A DNA stretch of 11,428 nt from Propionibacteriaceae bacterium (GCA_024636075.1 JAGXHS010000171.1:1-11428), one strand, 5' to 3'; shown: positions 1 through 6,557, numbered from the stretch's first letter. Numbers and translations: made by a program. The notes: generated from the letters alone by a model not told the origin.

Positions 1-938
1 ACGGTGCTGCGGGCGGTGGCGGGTAGGGCGAGCAGGTCGGCGCAGTCGCTGGCCGGCACGGAGCCGACGTAGTCCAGGCCGGTGTCGGCCAGTAGCGCGA
101 AGTTCGCTGCGCTGTTCTGCCCGGCGTCGAAGACCACTGTCATGTCCGTCCCCGTGCTACCGGTGGCGGCAGCCAGGGCTGTGTGCCGGTGGGTCAGTGT
201 TGTGATCATGTCCGGGAACTGGGTGACGTCGGGCTTGTTACCGGGGTAGGCGTGCGAGAGCAGCGGGATGCCCCCGGCGCGGGTGACCACCAGCCCCAAA
301 CCGACCAGGCGCAGGTCGGCTCGCTTCTGCTTGGCCTTGCCCCGTTGGGCGATCGGCGCGGCGTCGTTGCCGGTATCAATGAACGTGGCGAAGTTGGTCA
401 TGTCCAGGGCCACCGAACTGGTATCCAGGTCGAACCGATCAACTATCCGCACCGCCAGTTTCTCCTCGATGCCCGCCAGCGCGTGCAGGGGAACGGCGTG
501 CATCGCGTCCCAGAACCGGCGGTGGTCCAGCGCCGAGGCCGCTATCCCGGTGAACCGGTCGCCCGCGGTCTGCTTCCACCAGTCGGCGAACCCGCGTTTG
601 GAACACGGGTCAGTGACCCGGTTGAGCACCGTCAGTGCCAGGTAGGTGCCCGGCGACAACGCCAGCCCGGCTGGCCGGGGCCCGGCGGCCTCGTCGATGA
701 GACCGGCCACGCCGAGATCACTGAGCAGTTCCCAGACCGCGGCCACCGCCCCGAAGTCCAGATGCCGGCTCCGCTCGGGAAGTATCGCCTGCTCACGGGC
801 CTCCAGCAGCGCCTCGATCTCGGCCGCAGTACCCACATACCGCTCGGAGACCAGCTTCGGTTTCCCGTTCACCCAACCCATCTGGCGCAGGTACCAGTAC
901 GGGTGGCCGTGAATGACCTTCCTATACAAACTCGCCAT
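1..938 (-). CDS. IS1634-family DDE transposase, C-terminus beyond window
   Basis: This is a cut-and-paste type transposase of the IS4-like DDE superfamily, acting on the ends of its own element. The visible 312 codons are open to the window edge with no stop or frameshift. The N-terminus (residues 1-37) has the family style of a short basic start, HGHPYWYL, VNGKPK and RYVGT. The first catalytic Asp is probably D179 in LDMTNFATF and the second D271 in VFDAGQNS. The catalytic Glu would lie in the missing C-terminal part. The ATG at 936-938 is chosen because the protein start matches the family and a promoter lies exactly one -10 spacing upstream. A 293-codon open frame on the opposite strand is a GC-rich shadow. 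Whether the gene is complete and active cannot be judged here. Confidence 0.85.
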   Translation of the reverse strand, partial: MASLYRKVIHGHPYWYLRQMGWVNGKPKLVSERYVGTAAEIEALLEAREQAILPERSRHLDFGAVAAVWELLSDLGVAGLIDEAAGPRPAGLALSPGTYLALTVLNRVTDPCSKRGFADWWKQTAGDRFTGIAASALDHRRFWDAMHAVPLHALAGIEEKLAVRIVDRFDLDTSSVALDMTNFATFIDTGNDAAPIAQRGKAKQKRADLRLVGLGLVVTRAGGIPLLSHAYPGNKPDVTQFPDMITTLTHRHTALAAATGSTGTDMTVVFDAGQNSAANFALLADTGLDYVGSVPASDCADLLALPATARST

Positions 939-945
939 GCTTTAG

Positions 946-974
946 GTCATAGACTAGTCCGGGACCAGAATCAA
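946..974 (-). promoter_or_regulatory. Transposase promoter, probably giving a leaderless mRNA
   Basis: On the minus strand there is a -35 box TTGATT (969-974), a 17-base spacer, and a -10 box TATGAC (946-951). Seven bases follow before the ATG at 938. Transcription would therefore start at or next to the A of the ATG, and no Shine-Dalgarno sequence is present. This is a good sigma-70-type match with optimal spacing. Leaderless initiation is common in actinobacteria. Confidence 0.6.
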
Positions 975-1061
975 GCACCACACCGGCGTGTCACAAGGAA
1001 AAACGCTCCAACCCGCTCAGCGGACGACTGCCAAAAAACCCTGATCCTCGGAAACTCAAGC

Positions 1062-1067
1062 TAGGGT
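1062..1067 (+). promoter_or_regulatory. Candidate -10 box of rnj (TAGGGT)
   Basis: TAGGGT fits the actinobacterial TANNNT -10 pattern and lies 6 bases before the GTG start of rnj, which would give a leaderless transcript. The same AGGG could instead act as a weak Shine-Dalgarno with a 7-base spacer. No convincing -35 box is seen, and the -35 position falls in what appears to be the end of the IS element. Confidence 0.4.
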
Positions 1068-1073
1068 TGGCGG

Positions 1074-2759
1074 GTGGCTCACTCCGGACTCAGAAACCCC
1101 CCGTCGTTGAAACGCGACACCCTTCGGATCATCCCCTTGGGTGGTCTGGGTGATGTCGGGCGAAACATGGCCAGCTTCGAGATCAACCAGCAGATCTTGC
1201 TGATCGACTGTGGGGTGCTGTTCCCCGAGGATGACCATCCCGGCGTCGACCTGATTCTCCCGGGGCTGGACCTGCTCGAGGGGCGTCTGGACGACGTCAA
1301 GGCACTGGTGCTGACCCACGGACACGAGGATCACATCGGTGCCATTCCCTACCTGCTCCGACACCGCTCCGACATCCCGATCTACGGCAGCAGACTGACG
1401 CTCGCGCTGGTCGCTGGCAAGCTCAAGGAGCACCGGATCCGCAACGTCCAGCTGAACGAGGTTCGTGAGTTGGACCGGATCACCGTGGGCAACTTCGATC
1501 TGGAGTTCTTCGCCGTCAACCACTCCATCCCGGACGCTCTGGCCGTGGCCATGAGGACCGCCGCCGGCACCGTGCTGCACACCGGTGATTTCAAGATGGA
1601 CCAGTTGCCGCTCGACGGTCGGATCACTGACCTGCGTGGTTTCGCCCGCCTCGGGGAAGAGGGCGTGGATCTGTTCATGGTCGATTCGACCAATGCGGAA
1701 ATGCCCGGCTTCACCACGTCCGAGAAGGACATCGAACCGGCGATGCGCCGGGTTTTCCAATCAGCGAAGAAGAAGCTGGTGGTGGCCTGCTTCGCTTCCC
1801 ACGTGCACCGGGTACAGCAGGTGCTCGACCTCGCCGGTGAGCATGGCCGCAAGGTGGTCTACGTCGGCCGTTCCATGGTGCGCAACATGGGCGTGGCGCG
1901 CGATCTGGGATTCCTGCGGGTTCCGGAGAACACGTTGATCGAGCTGAAACAGATCGACAACTACCGCGAAGACGAAGTGGTGATCGTGTCCACCGGCTCG
2001 CAGGGTGAGCCGCTCTCGGCCCTGTCCCGGATGGCCAACAAAGAGCATCCGGTGATCCAGATCGGCGAGGGCGACACCATCCTGCTGGCCTCCAGCCTGA
2101 TTCCCGGCAACGAGAACTCGGTCTACCGGGTGATCAACGGGCTGTCCAGGCTGGGCGCCACCCTGGTGCACAAGGGCAATGCCCTGGTGCACGTCTCCGG
2201 GCACGCCAGCGCCGGTGAGTTGCTCTACTGCTACAACGTCCTGAAGCCTCGCAACGTGCTCCCGGTGCACGGCGAGATTCGCCACCTGATCGCGAACGCC
2301 AAGCTGGCCCAGGCGACTGGCATCAGTGAGAAGAACTGTGTGGTCGTCGAGGACGGCGCCGTCGTGGATCTGGCCGACGGCCTGGCACAGGTGACCGGCC
2401 ACCTGGACGCGGCATACATTTTCGTCGACGGCTCGACGGTCGGTGACATCACCGAAGCATCCCTGACGGACCGCAAGATCCTCGGTGAGGAGGGCTTCAT
2501 CTCCGTGGTTGTCGCCGTGAACCTGCACAGTGGTGAGTTGGTCAGTGGACCTGACATCCATGCCCGCGGTTTCGTGGAGGACGACACCGCCTTCGATTCC
2601 ATTCGCGCTGAGATCACATCTTCGCTCAGCAAGTCGCTGGCTGACGGCGTCGACGACAGCCACCGGCTGCAGCAGCTGATCCGCCGAACAATGGGTCGGT
2701 GGGTGTCGCGTACCTATCAGCGTCGACCGATGATCATTCCCGTTGTGGTGTCGACCTGA
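1074..2759 (+). CDS. rnj: Ribonuclease J
   Basis: RNase J is a zinc-dependent metallo-beta-lactamase/beta-CASP ribonuclease with 5'-to-3' exonuclease and endonuclease activity in mRNA decay and rRNA maturation. The 561-residue protein is full length for the family. Visible landmarks are the metal motif THGHEDH (81-87), H150 in AVNH, HTGD (169-172), DSTNAE (204-209), the beta-CASP region with VGRSMVRNMG (264-273) and TGSQGEP (307-313), HVSGHAS (373-379), and PVHGE (397-401). The C-terminal domain ends in WVSRTYQRRPMIIPVVV. The GTG at 1074 gives an N-terminal lead similar to other actinobacterial RNase J proteins, so the nearby IS did not truncate it. It is unlike mycobacteria and streptomycetes in being followed by rpmB. 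The gene is separated from the rpmB start by 146 bases containing an independent promoter. Confidence 0.96.
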   Translation: MAHSGLRNPPSLKRDTLRIIPLGGLGDVGRNMASFEINQQILLIDCGVLFPEDDHPGVDLILPGLDLLEGRLDDVKALVLTHGHEDHIGAIPYLLRHRSDIPIYGSRLTLALVAGKLKEHRIRNVQLNEVRELDRITVGNFDLEFFAVNHSIPDALAVAMRTAAGTVLHTGDFKMDQLPLDGRITDLRGFARLGEEGVDLFMVDSTNAEMPGFTTSEKDIEPAMRRVFQSAKKKLVVACFASHVHRVQQVLDLAGEHGRKVVYVGRSMVRNMGVARDLGFLRVPENTLIELKQIDNYREDEVVIVSTGSQGEPLSALSRMANKEHPVIQIGEGDTILLASSLIPGNENSVYRVINGLSRLGATLVHKGNALVHVSGHASAGELLYCYNVLKPRNVLPVHGEIRHLIANAKLAQATGISEKNCVVVEDGAVVDLADGLAQVTGHLDAAYIFVDGSTVGDITEASLTDRKILGEEGFISVVVAVNLHSGELVSGPDIHARGFVEDDTAFDSIRAEITSSLSKSLADGVDDSHRLQQLIRRTMGRWVSRTYQRRPMIIPVVVST

Positions 2760-2792
2760 GCCCCCGTGGTGGTTTCCACCTGATCCGTGGGT

Positions 2793-2822
2793 TTGGTGCT
2801 GGGTCACGCGTGCAGGTATCAT
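2793..2822 (+). promoter_or_regulatory. Candidate rpmB promoter
   Basis: TTGGTG (2793-2798) and TATCAT (2817-2822) are separated by 18 bases. The -10 box matches TATAAT at five of six positions. A start near 2829 would give an rpmB leader of about 75-80 bases, in contrast to the apparently leaderless genes elsewhere in this window. Confidence 0.5.
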
Positions 2823-2832
2823 TTCCAAGGTT

Positions 2833-2880
2833 GCCCGCACGGGGCGAAATTGACCAATGATCGGGTGTCGGTTCGACACC
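2833..2880 (+). promoter_or_regulatory. Structured leader of rpmB (two small hairpins)
   Basis: The predicted leader holds a weak hairpin, GCCC (2833-2836) with GGGC (2842-2845). It also holds a perfect 7-bp inverted repeat, GGTGTCG (2864-2870) with CGACACC (2874-2880) around a 3-base loop. The second one ends 12 bases before the Shine-Dalgarno GAGGAG (2893-2898). There is no U-run, so it is not an intrinsic terminator. It could be a binding site for a ribosomal protein or an RNA stabiliser, or a DNA operator. The function is not known. Confidence 0.4.
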
Positions 2881-2905
2881 ACCAGATTCCATGAGGAGAG
2901 CTCCA

Positions 2906-3091
2906 ATGGCTGCCGTTTGCGATGTCTGCGCCAAGGGCCCCGGCTTCGGCCACAACGTGCCTTGGTCGAAGAAGAAGACCAAGCGCCGCTGGAACCCCAA
3001 CATCCAGCGCGTCCGCGCCACAGTCAACGGCGCGGCCACGCGCGTCAACGTGTGCACCAGCTGCCTGAAGGCGGGCAAAGTCAGCCGATGA
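2906..3091 (+). CDS. rpmB: 50S ribosomal protein L28, zinc-binding (C+) form
   Basis: L28 is a small protein of the large ribosomal subunit. The 61-residue product starts MAAVCDVCAKGPGFG and ends CTSCLKAGKVSR, the bacterial L28 pattern. It carries two CxxC pairs, C5/C8 and C50/C53, so it is the zinc-ribbon form rather than the cysteine-free paralogue made under zinc shortage. The start at 2906 is set by a good GAGGAG ribosome site 7 bases upstream. The upstream in-frame ATG at 2891 overlaps that site and would add five residues. A strong terminator follows, so the gene is probably a single-gene transcript. In many actinobacteria a DAK-domain gene sits between rpmB and recG. None is present here. 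Confidence 0.96.
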   Translation: MAAVCDVCAKGPGFGHNVPWSKKKTKRRWNPNIQRVRATVNGAATRVNVCTSCLKAGKVSR

Positions 3092-3119
3092 GAGCCTGAA
3101 CGACTGGTGAGTTTCCCGA

Positions 3120-3155
3120 CCTGCGGATCATTGCGATGATCCGCAGGTTTTTTCT
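3120..3155 (+). terminator. Strong intrinsic terminator after rpmB
   Basis: A perfect 12-bp stem, CCTGCGGATCAT (3120-3131) with ATGATCCGCAGG (3136-3147), closes a TGCG tetraloop and is followed by six T residues (3148-3153), then C and TT. It lies 29 bases after the rpmB stop. It is by far the best intrinsic terminator in the window and should isolate recG from rpmB transcription. Confidence 0.9.
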
Positions 3156-3162
3156 TGGGCCA

Positions 3163-3211
3163 ACGACGTCGTCACCGGGGCACCGAACTGTCACAGGTCG
3201 GCCTGTAGCCT
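3163..3211 (+). promoter_or_regulatory. recG control region: two palindromes and a TANNNT -10 box
   Basis: Between the rpmB terminator and recG lies a perfect 10-bp palindrome ACGACGTCGT (3163-3172). A near-perfect 14-bp palindrome ACAGGTCGGCCTGT (3193-3206, one mismatched pair) overlaps the first base of a TAGCCT -10 candidate (3206-3211). That box is 6 bases before the GTG start, so the recG mRNA is probably leaderless. The 14-bp repeat is placed where a repressor would block RNA polymerase. The protein that would bind is unknown. Confidence 0.45.
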
Positions 3212-3217
3212 CGCAGG

Positions 3218-5431
3218 GTGGTGACACCGGAGTGGAGAACCGAAACCTTTCGCGAGCTCAATCGCAGCCTTGTCGACGTCCTCGGTTCTCCGACGGCCAT
3301 GGCGCTTGCGAAACTGAGGTTGGGCACAGTCGGTGACCTACTTTCCCATTCGCCGCTGCGCTATCTCTCGGGCACCGAGAACAGTGACCTCAGCGAACTG
3401 AAGGTGGGGGAGCACGTCGCGGTGCTGGCCCGGGTGGCGCGCACCCGGGTGCTCGGCGGCGGCAATCGCAGCCGCCTCGAGGTGGTGCTCACCGACGGCA
3501 ACGGTGCGCTGAACTGCACCTTCTTCGGCCGTGCCTTCCTGGTGGGATGGTGGGAGGAGCAGCTCGCGCGCGGTGAGCACGGCATCTTCGTCGGCAAGGT
3601 GTCGCAATTCCAGCGCAAGCTCCAATTGACCCATCCCGATTTCGTGATGATAGATGACCGAGGTTCTGTGGTCGGGCGCGCCGACAAGTCCGCTCTGGTG
3701 TCGGCGGTGTCACGCTCGGGGTTGGTTCCGATCTACAAGCAGCCCGCGAAGCTGCCCACCTGGCGGATCAGCGAGTGCGTCGACCTGGTGCTGGGGCAGT
3801 TGGGTGAGATCGACGATCCACTCGGCGAGCAGACACGGGAGCGGGCCGGCGTGATCGGGCTCGACGCGGCTCTGCGCGCGGTGCACCAACCCAGCCACCG
3901 CGACCAGGTGGCTGAGGGGCTGCGGCGGCTGCGCTTCGACGAGGCACTCGGCCTGCATCTCAGCATGCTGTACCGACGGATCGACAATGCAGCTCTGTCT
4001 GCTGCCAGATGTCCGGCGCGCCCGAACGGGGTGGCGTCCGCGTTCGATGATCGATTGCCCTTCCGGCTCACCGCAGGCCAAACGGCGGTGGGTGAGACGA
4101 TCGCTGCGGAACTGGCGGGCGAGCAGCCGATGATGCGACTGTTGCAGGGCGAGGTGGGTTCCGGCAAGACCCTGGTCGCTCTGCGGGCCATGCTGCAGGT
4201 CGTCGACTCCTCTCACCAGGCGGTGCTCGTGGCGCCGACCGAAGTGCTCGCAGCGCAGCACGCCGACACATTGCGGCGGTTTCTCGGTGATCTCGGTGCA
4301 GGCCGTGTGCTCGGTGCACCGGAGATCGCCACTGACGTGGCCCTGTTGACGGGCTCACTGAGTGCGGCTCGCAGACGCGCCACGCTCGACGCGTTGCGCG
4401 ACGGATCGGCCGGCATCGTCGTGGGCACGCACGCACTGTTCACTGAAGGCGTCGAGTTCGCCAGTCTCGGTTTGCTGGTCGTCGATGAGCAGCACCGGTT
4501 CGGCGTCGACCAGCGGGCAGCTCTGCTGGAAAGGTCAGCACTGCGTCCCCACGTTCTGGTGATGACAGCCACTCCGATTCCCAGATCCGTCGCGATGACC
4601 GTGTTCGGCGATCTCGAGGTGTCCAGCCTGATCGAGGTGCCGGGCAACCGCCCTGCCACCCGGACACATCTGATCGATCCGCTCAGCCAACCCGACTGGC
4701 TCGATCGCGCCTGGCAACGAATTCGGGAAGAGGCCGACGCAGGCAGCCAGACCTTCGTGGTGTGTCCACGGATCACAGCCAGCGACGATGACCAGACGAC
4801 CGTCACCAGCGACGAAGCCCAGCAGAGTGCCACGGTTGAACAGACTCTCGAGTATCTCGGTGCCGGAGCACTCGCCGGTCTGCGGCTCGCGTCGCTGCAC
4901 GGCCGGATGGATACCGAGCAGAAGGCAGCCGTGATGGCGGGGTTCGTTGCCGGTGAGATCGACGTGCTGGTCTCCACGACAGTCATCGAGGTCGGCGTCG
5001 ATGTGCCCAACGCGACGGTGATGGTGATCCTGGACGCCGATCGGTTCGGCATCTCGCAGCTGCACCAGCTACGGGGAAGGGTGGGTCGGGGGAACAAGCC
5101 AGGGTTGTGCCTGCTGGTCAGTTCAGCCGAACCGGGCTCCGCTGCGCGCGAGCGACTGGCAGCCGTGGCGAGCACGACCGACGGCTTCGAGCTGGCCGAG
5201 CTGGATCTCGAGCAGCGCCGCGAAGGCAACGTGCTCGGAGTGAGTCAGTCAGGGTCCCGATCCGCGTTGCGGCTGCTGAGGGTGTTGGAACACCGCGACG
5301 AGATCATACTGTCGCGCAGCATCGCCGAAGATCTGGTGCAGGCGGATCCACAGCGCGCCGACGGGAATCTCGGCGATTACGTCACCCAGGCTGAACTGCT
5401 TGCGGCAGGGGACTGGCTGGAGAAGAGCTGA
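3218..5431 (+). CDS. recG: ATP-dependent DNA helicase RecG
   Basis: RecG is a superfamily 2 helicase that remodels stalled replication forks and branch-migrates Holliday junctions. The 737-residue protein has the usual order: an OB-fold wedge domain (roughly 60-150), then Walker A GEVGSGKT (311-318), APTEVLAAQH (339-348), the DEQH box (423-426), TATPIPRS (450-457), TTVIEVGVDVPNA (587-599) and QLHQLRGRVGRG (614-625). The C-terminal REGNVLGVSQSG (668-679) is a variant of the RecG accessory motif. The length matches other actinobacterial RecG proteins. The GTG at 3218 is used because the N-terminus then aligns with the family; a second GTG follows immediately at 3221. No clear Shine-Dalgarno is present. 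The stop lies 5 bases from the stop of the convergent PPOX-like gene. Confidence 0.96.
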   Translation: MVTPEWRTETFRELNRSLVDVLGSPTAMALAKLRLGTVGDLLSHSPLRYLSGTENSDLSELKVGEHVAVLARVARTRVLGGGNRSRLEVVLTDGNGALNCTFFGRAFLVGWWEEQLARGEHGIFVGKVSQFQRKLQLTHPDFVMIDDRGSVVGRADKSALVSAVSRSGLVPIYKQPAKLPTWRISECVDLVLGQLGEIDDPLGEQTRERAGVIGLDAALRAVHQPSHRDQVAEGLRRLRFDEALGLHLSMLYRRIDNAALSAARCPARPNGVASAFDDRLPFRLTAGQTAVGETIAAELAGEQPMMRLLQGEVGSGKTLVALRAMLQVVDSSHQAVLVAPTEVLAAQHADTLRRFLGDLGAGRVLGAPEIATDVALLTGSLSAARRRATLDALRDGSAGIVVGTHALFTEGVEFASLGLLVVDEQHRFGVDQRAALLERSALRPHVLVMTATPIPRSVAMTVFGDLEVSSLIEVPGNRPATRTHLIDPLSQPDWLDRAWQRIREEADAGSQTFVVCPRITASDDDQTTVTSDEAQQSATVEQTLEYLGAGALAGLRLASLHGRMDTEQKAAVMAGFVAGEIDVLVSTTVIEVGVDVPNATVMVILDADRFGISQLHQLRGRVGRGNKPGLCLLVSSAEPGSAARERLAAVASTTDGFELAELDLEQRREGNVLGVSQSGSRSALRLLRVLEHRDEIILSRSIAEDLVQADPQRADGNLGDYVTQAELLAAGDWLEKS

Positions 5432-5436
5432 GCTGT

Positions 5437-5862
5437 TCATTCCTTGGACTTCGGCTCAGGGCCGAAGTAGAACTGCCGACCCGTGACCGTGTCGCCCATG
5501 ATCCGGACGTAGATCGGCTTGCTGGTCGGCACCCACGGCAACAGCGGCATCTTGTAAGCCCGGGCCAACTCGTCGCTTCTGGTGATCTTCTCCGCAGAGC
5601 CCTTCACCACGACACTCCAGCCGCCATCAACGGTCCAGCCGTCCACCTCGAAGGCGACGTTGTTGTTGAGCGTCAGGTACCCCAGCTTGCTGCCCTCGGC
5701 GGTACGGAAGACGACGGATTCTCCGTCGAGCACGAAATTCACCGGGAAGACCTCGGGATGCCCTTCGGCGCAGGTCACCAAGCGACCCACCTGCTGGCTG
5801 GCCAGATAGCCCCAGCAGCTGTCCTCTTCGATGGATGTGATCGGGTTGTCGATGTCAGCCAT
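5437..5862 (-). CDS. Pyridoxamine 5'-phosphate oxidase-like flavin/F420-binding split-barrel protein
   Basis: The 141-residue protein has the small split beta-barrel pattern of the PPOX-like superfamily: CWGYLASQQVGRLVT (16-30), PEVFPVNFVLDGESVVFRT (36-54), EGSKL (56-60), then VAFEVDGWTV (69-78) and SVVVKGSAEKI (83-93). Such proteins bind FMN, F420 or haem-like cofactors. The true substrate cannot be told from sequence, and it should not be called the PLP-synthesis enzyme PdxH. The ATG at 5862 is chosen because the family start matches there. An upstream extension to 5958 would run through the promoter gap and overlap rsmD. The gene is monocistronic, convergent to recG with a 5-base gap, and divergent from rsmD. 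Two palindromes lie just upstream of it. Confidence 0.85.
   Translation of the reverse strand: MADIDNPITSIEEDSCWGYLASQQVGRLVTCAEGHPEVFPVNFVLDGESVVFRTAEGSKLGYLTLNNNVAFEVDGWTVDGGWSVVVKGSAEKITRSDELARAYKMPLLPWVPTSKPIYVRIMGDTVTGRQFYFGPEPKSKE
5448..5468. other. Inverted repeat at the recG/PPOX convergent junction
   Basis: ACTTCGGC (5448-5455) and GCCGAAGT (5461-5468) form a perfect 8-bp stem with a 5-base loop. The repeat lies inside the last codons of the PPOX-like gene and 17 bases after the recG stop. No T-run follows on either strand, so it is not a canonical intrinsic terminator. It may stabilise or help end the two facing transcripts, or it may be a by-product of coding sequence. Confidence 0.35.
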
Positions 5863-5877
5863 GGCTCCATTGTGTAC

Positions 5878-5903
5878 CACCGGGCGGTGATCCGTGACAC
5901 GGA
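5878..5903. promoter_or_regulatory. Two adjacent palindromes in the divergent PPOX/rsmD gap
   Basis: The 89-base gap holds CACCG-GG-CGGTG (5878-5889) and, one base later, the perfect 13-bp palindrome TCCGTG-A-CACGGA (5891-5903). On the minus strand they cover the area where the -35 and spacer of the PPOX-like gene would lie. That promoter has a weak -10 candidate CACAAT, 6 bases before its ATG. Loops of 1-2 bases are too short for RNA hairpins, so DNA operators are more likely. The binding protein is unknown. Confidence 0.5.
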
Positions 5904-5937
5904 AGTCAGGATCAACTCGGCGGCGACCGCGCTCGCA

Positions 5938-5943
5938 TAGGGT
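5938..5943 (+). promoter_or_regulatory. Candidate -10 box of rsmD (TAGGGT)
   Basis: TAGGGT lies 8 bases before the rsmD ATG and is identical to the box in front of rnj. No Shine-Dalgarno is present, which suggests a leaderless or nearly leaderless transcript. No good -35 box is seen. Confidence 0.4.
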
Positions 5944-5951
5944 GTGCTCAC

Positions 5952-6530
5952 ATGACACGGATCATCGCTGGACGAGCGAAGGGCACTCGCCTCGCGACGC
6001 CCTCCGGTGACAACACCCGTCCCACCGCTGATCGGGTGCGCGAAGCGCTGTTCTCCAGCGTGGTGGCGTGGAACGGCAGCGTCGATGTCGCGACGGGTGA
6101 GCAACTTGCCGGGTTGCGCTTCCTCGACCTGTTCGCCGGCTCCGGCGCCGTGGGACTGGAGGCGTCGAGTCGGGGTGCCGATCAGGTCACATTGGTGGAA
6201 TCGCATCGCAAGGCGGTCCAGGTGATCCGCGGCAACGCCACCGCCGCGCGACTCCCTGTGCAGATCGTGGAGAACACCGTGAAGAGATTCTGCGCCCAAC
6301 CGGCAACCGCTGCCCATGACGTGGTGTGGGCGGACCCGCCCTACGACCTCGCCGAGGATGAGCTGAGCAACCTGCTGGGCTCGTTGGCCACCAATGGTTG
6401 GTTGGCGCCCGACGCGCTGATCGTGGTGGAGCGATCAAGCCGCAGCCCGGTGCCGCACTTTCCGGGGGGCGCCGAGGGCTGGCGGAAAGACTACGGATCG
6501 ACCAGCGTGCACTACTGTCAGGTGGACTGA
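5952..6530 (+). CDS. rsmD: 16S rRNA (guanine(966)-N2)-methyltransferase
   Basis: RsmD uses S-adenosylmethionine to methylate G966 (E. coli numbering) of 16S rRNA in the small subunit. The 192-residue protein starts MTRIIAGRAKGTRL, followed by RPTADRVREALFS (23-35), a family signature. The SAM-binding loop is LDLFAGSGAVGLE (58-70), with the acidic ribose-binding residue in LVES (81-84). The catalytic motif is DPPY (128-131), the (N/D)PPY motif of this class. It ends with a YGSTSVHYC segment typical of the family. The ATG at 5952 is the first possible start for this motif. coaD follows after 27 bases, a pairing conserved across many bacteria, so the two are probably cotranscribed. Confidence 0.95.
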   Translation: MTRIIAGRAKGTRLATPSGDNTRPTADRVREALFSSVVAWNGSVDVATGEQLAGLRFLDLFAGSGAVGLEASSRGADQVTLVESHRKAVQVIRGNATAARLPVQIVENTVKRFCAQPATAAHDVVWADPPYDLAEDELSNLLGSLATNGWLAPDALIVVERSSRSPVPHFPGGAEGWRKDYGSTSVHYCQVD

Positions 6531-6557
6531 GGCCGACGACGAAGGAAAGGGGTGAGG

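Larger units (their letters stand above)
1..1060 (-). mobile_element. IS1634-family insertion sequence, partial (transposase-proximal end)
   Basis: The left part of the window is occupied by a transposase gene and its short upstream region, reading away from rnj. The far end lies outside the window, so the terminal inverted repeats cannot be paired. The right boundary is an estimate: the sequence changes character near 1050-1061, after an A-rich segment (ccaaaaaacc) and just before the rnj -10 box and start codon. No gene normally found beside rnj in actinobacteria, such as dapA, is visible here. The element therefore probably separates rnj from its former upstream neighbour. Family assignment rests on the transposase only. 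Confidence 0.7.

Noticed and set aside
183..1064. Long plus-strand open frame (293 codons) across the IS region
   Set aside because: It is the reverse-strand shadow of a clear IS1634-type transposase. Its protein is rich in Pro, Arg, Gly and Gln with no recognisable domain, and it starts inside the transposase.
2768..2780. Hairpin GGTGG-TTT-CCACC just after rnj as a terminator
   Set aside because: The stem is only 5 bp and no T-run follows, so it is not a credible intrinsic terminator.
1761..2906. Long minus-strand open frame (381 codons) opposite rnj and the rpmB leader
   Set aside because: It is a typical high-GC antisense shadow, rich in His, Gln and Val with no family pattern. The opposite strand encodes a complete RNase J with all motifs.
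4213..5229. Minus-strand open frame (338 codons) opposite recG
   Set aside because: It is Ser/Thr/Arg-rich low-complexity protein opposite conserved helicase motifs, with no ribosome site.
5437..5958. Longer 173-residue version of the PPOX-like protein
   Set aside because: The extra 32 residues are Arg- and Cys-rich, lie over the divergent promoter gap and palindromes, and do not fit the family start. The ATG at 5862 does.
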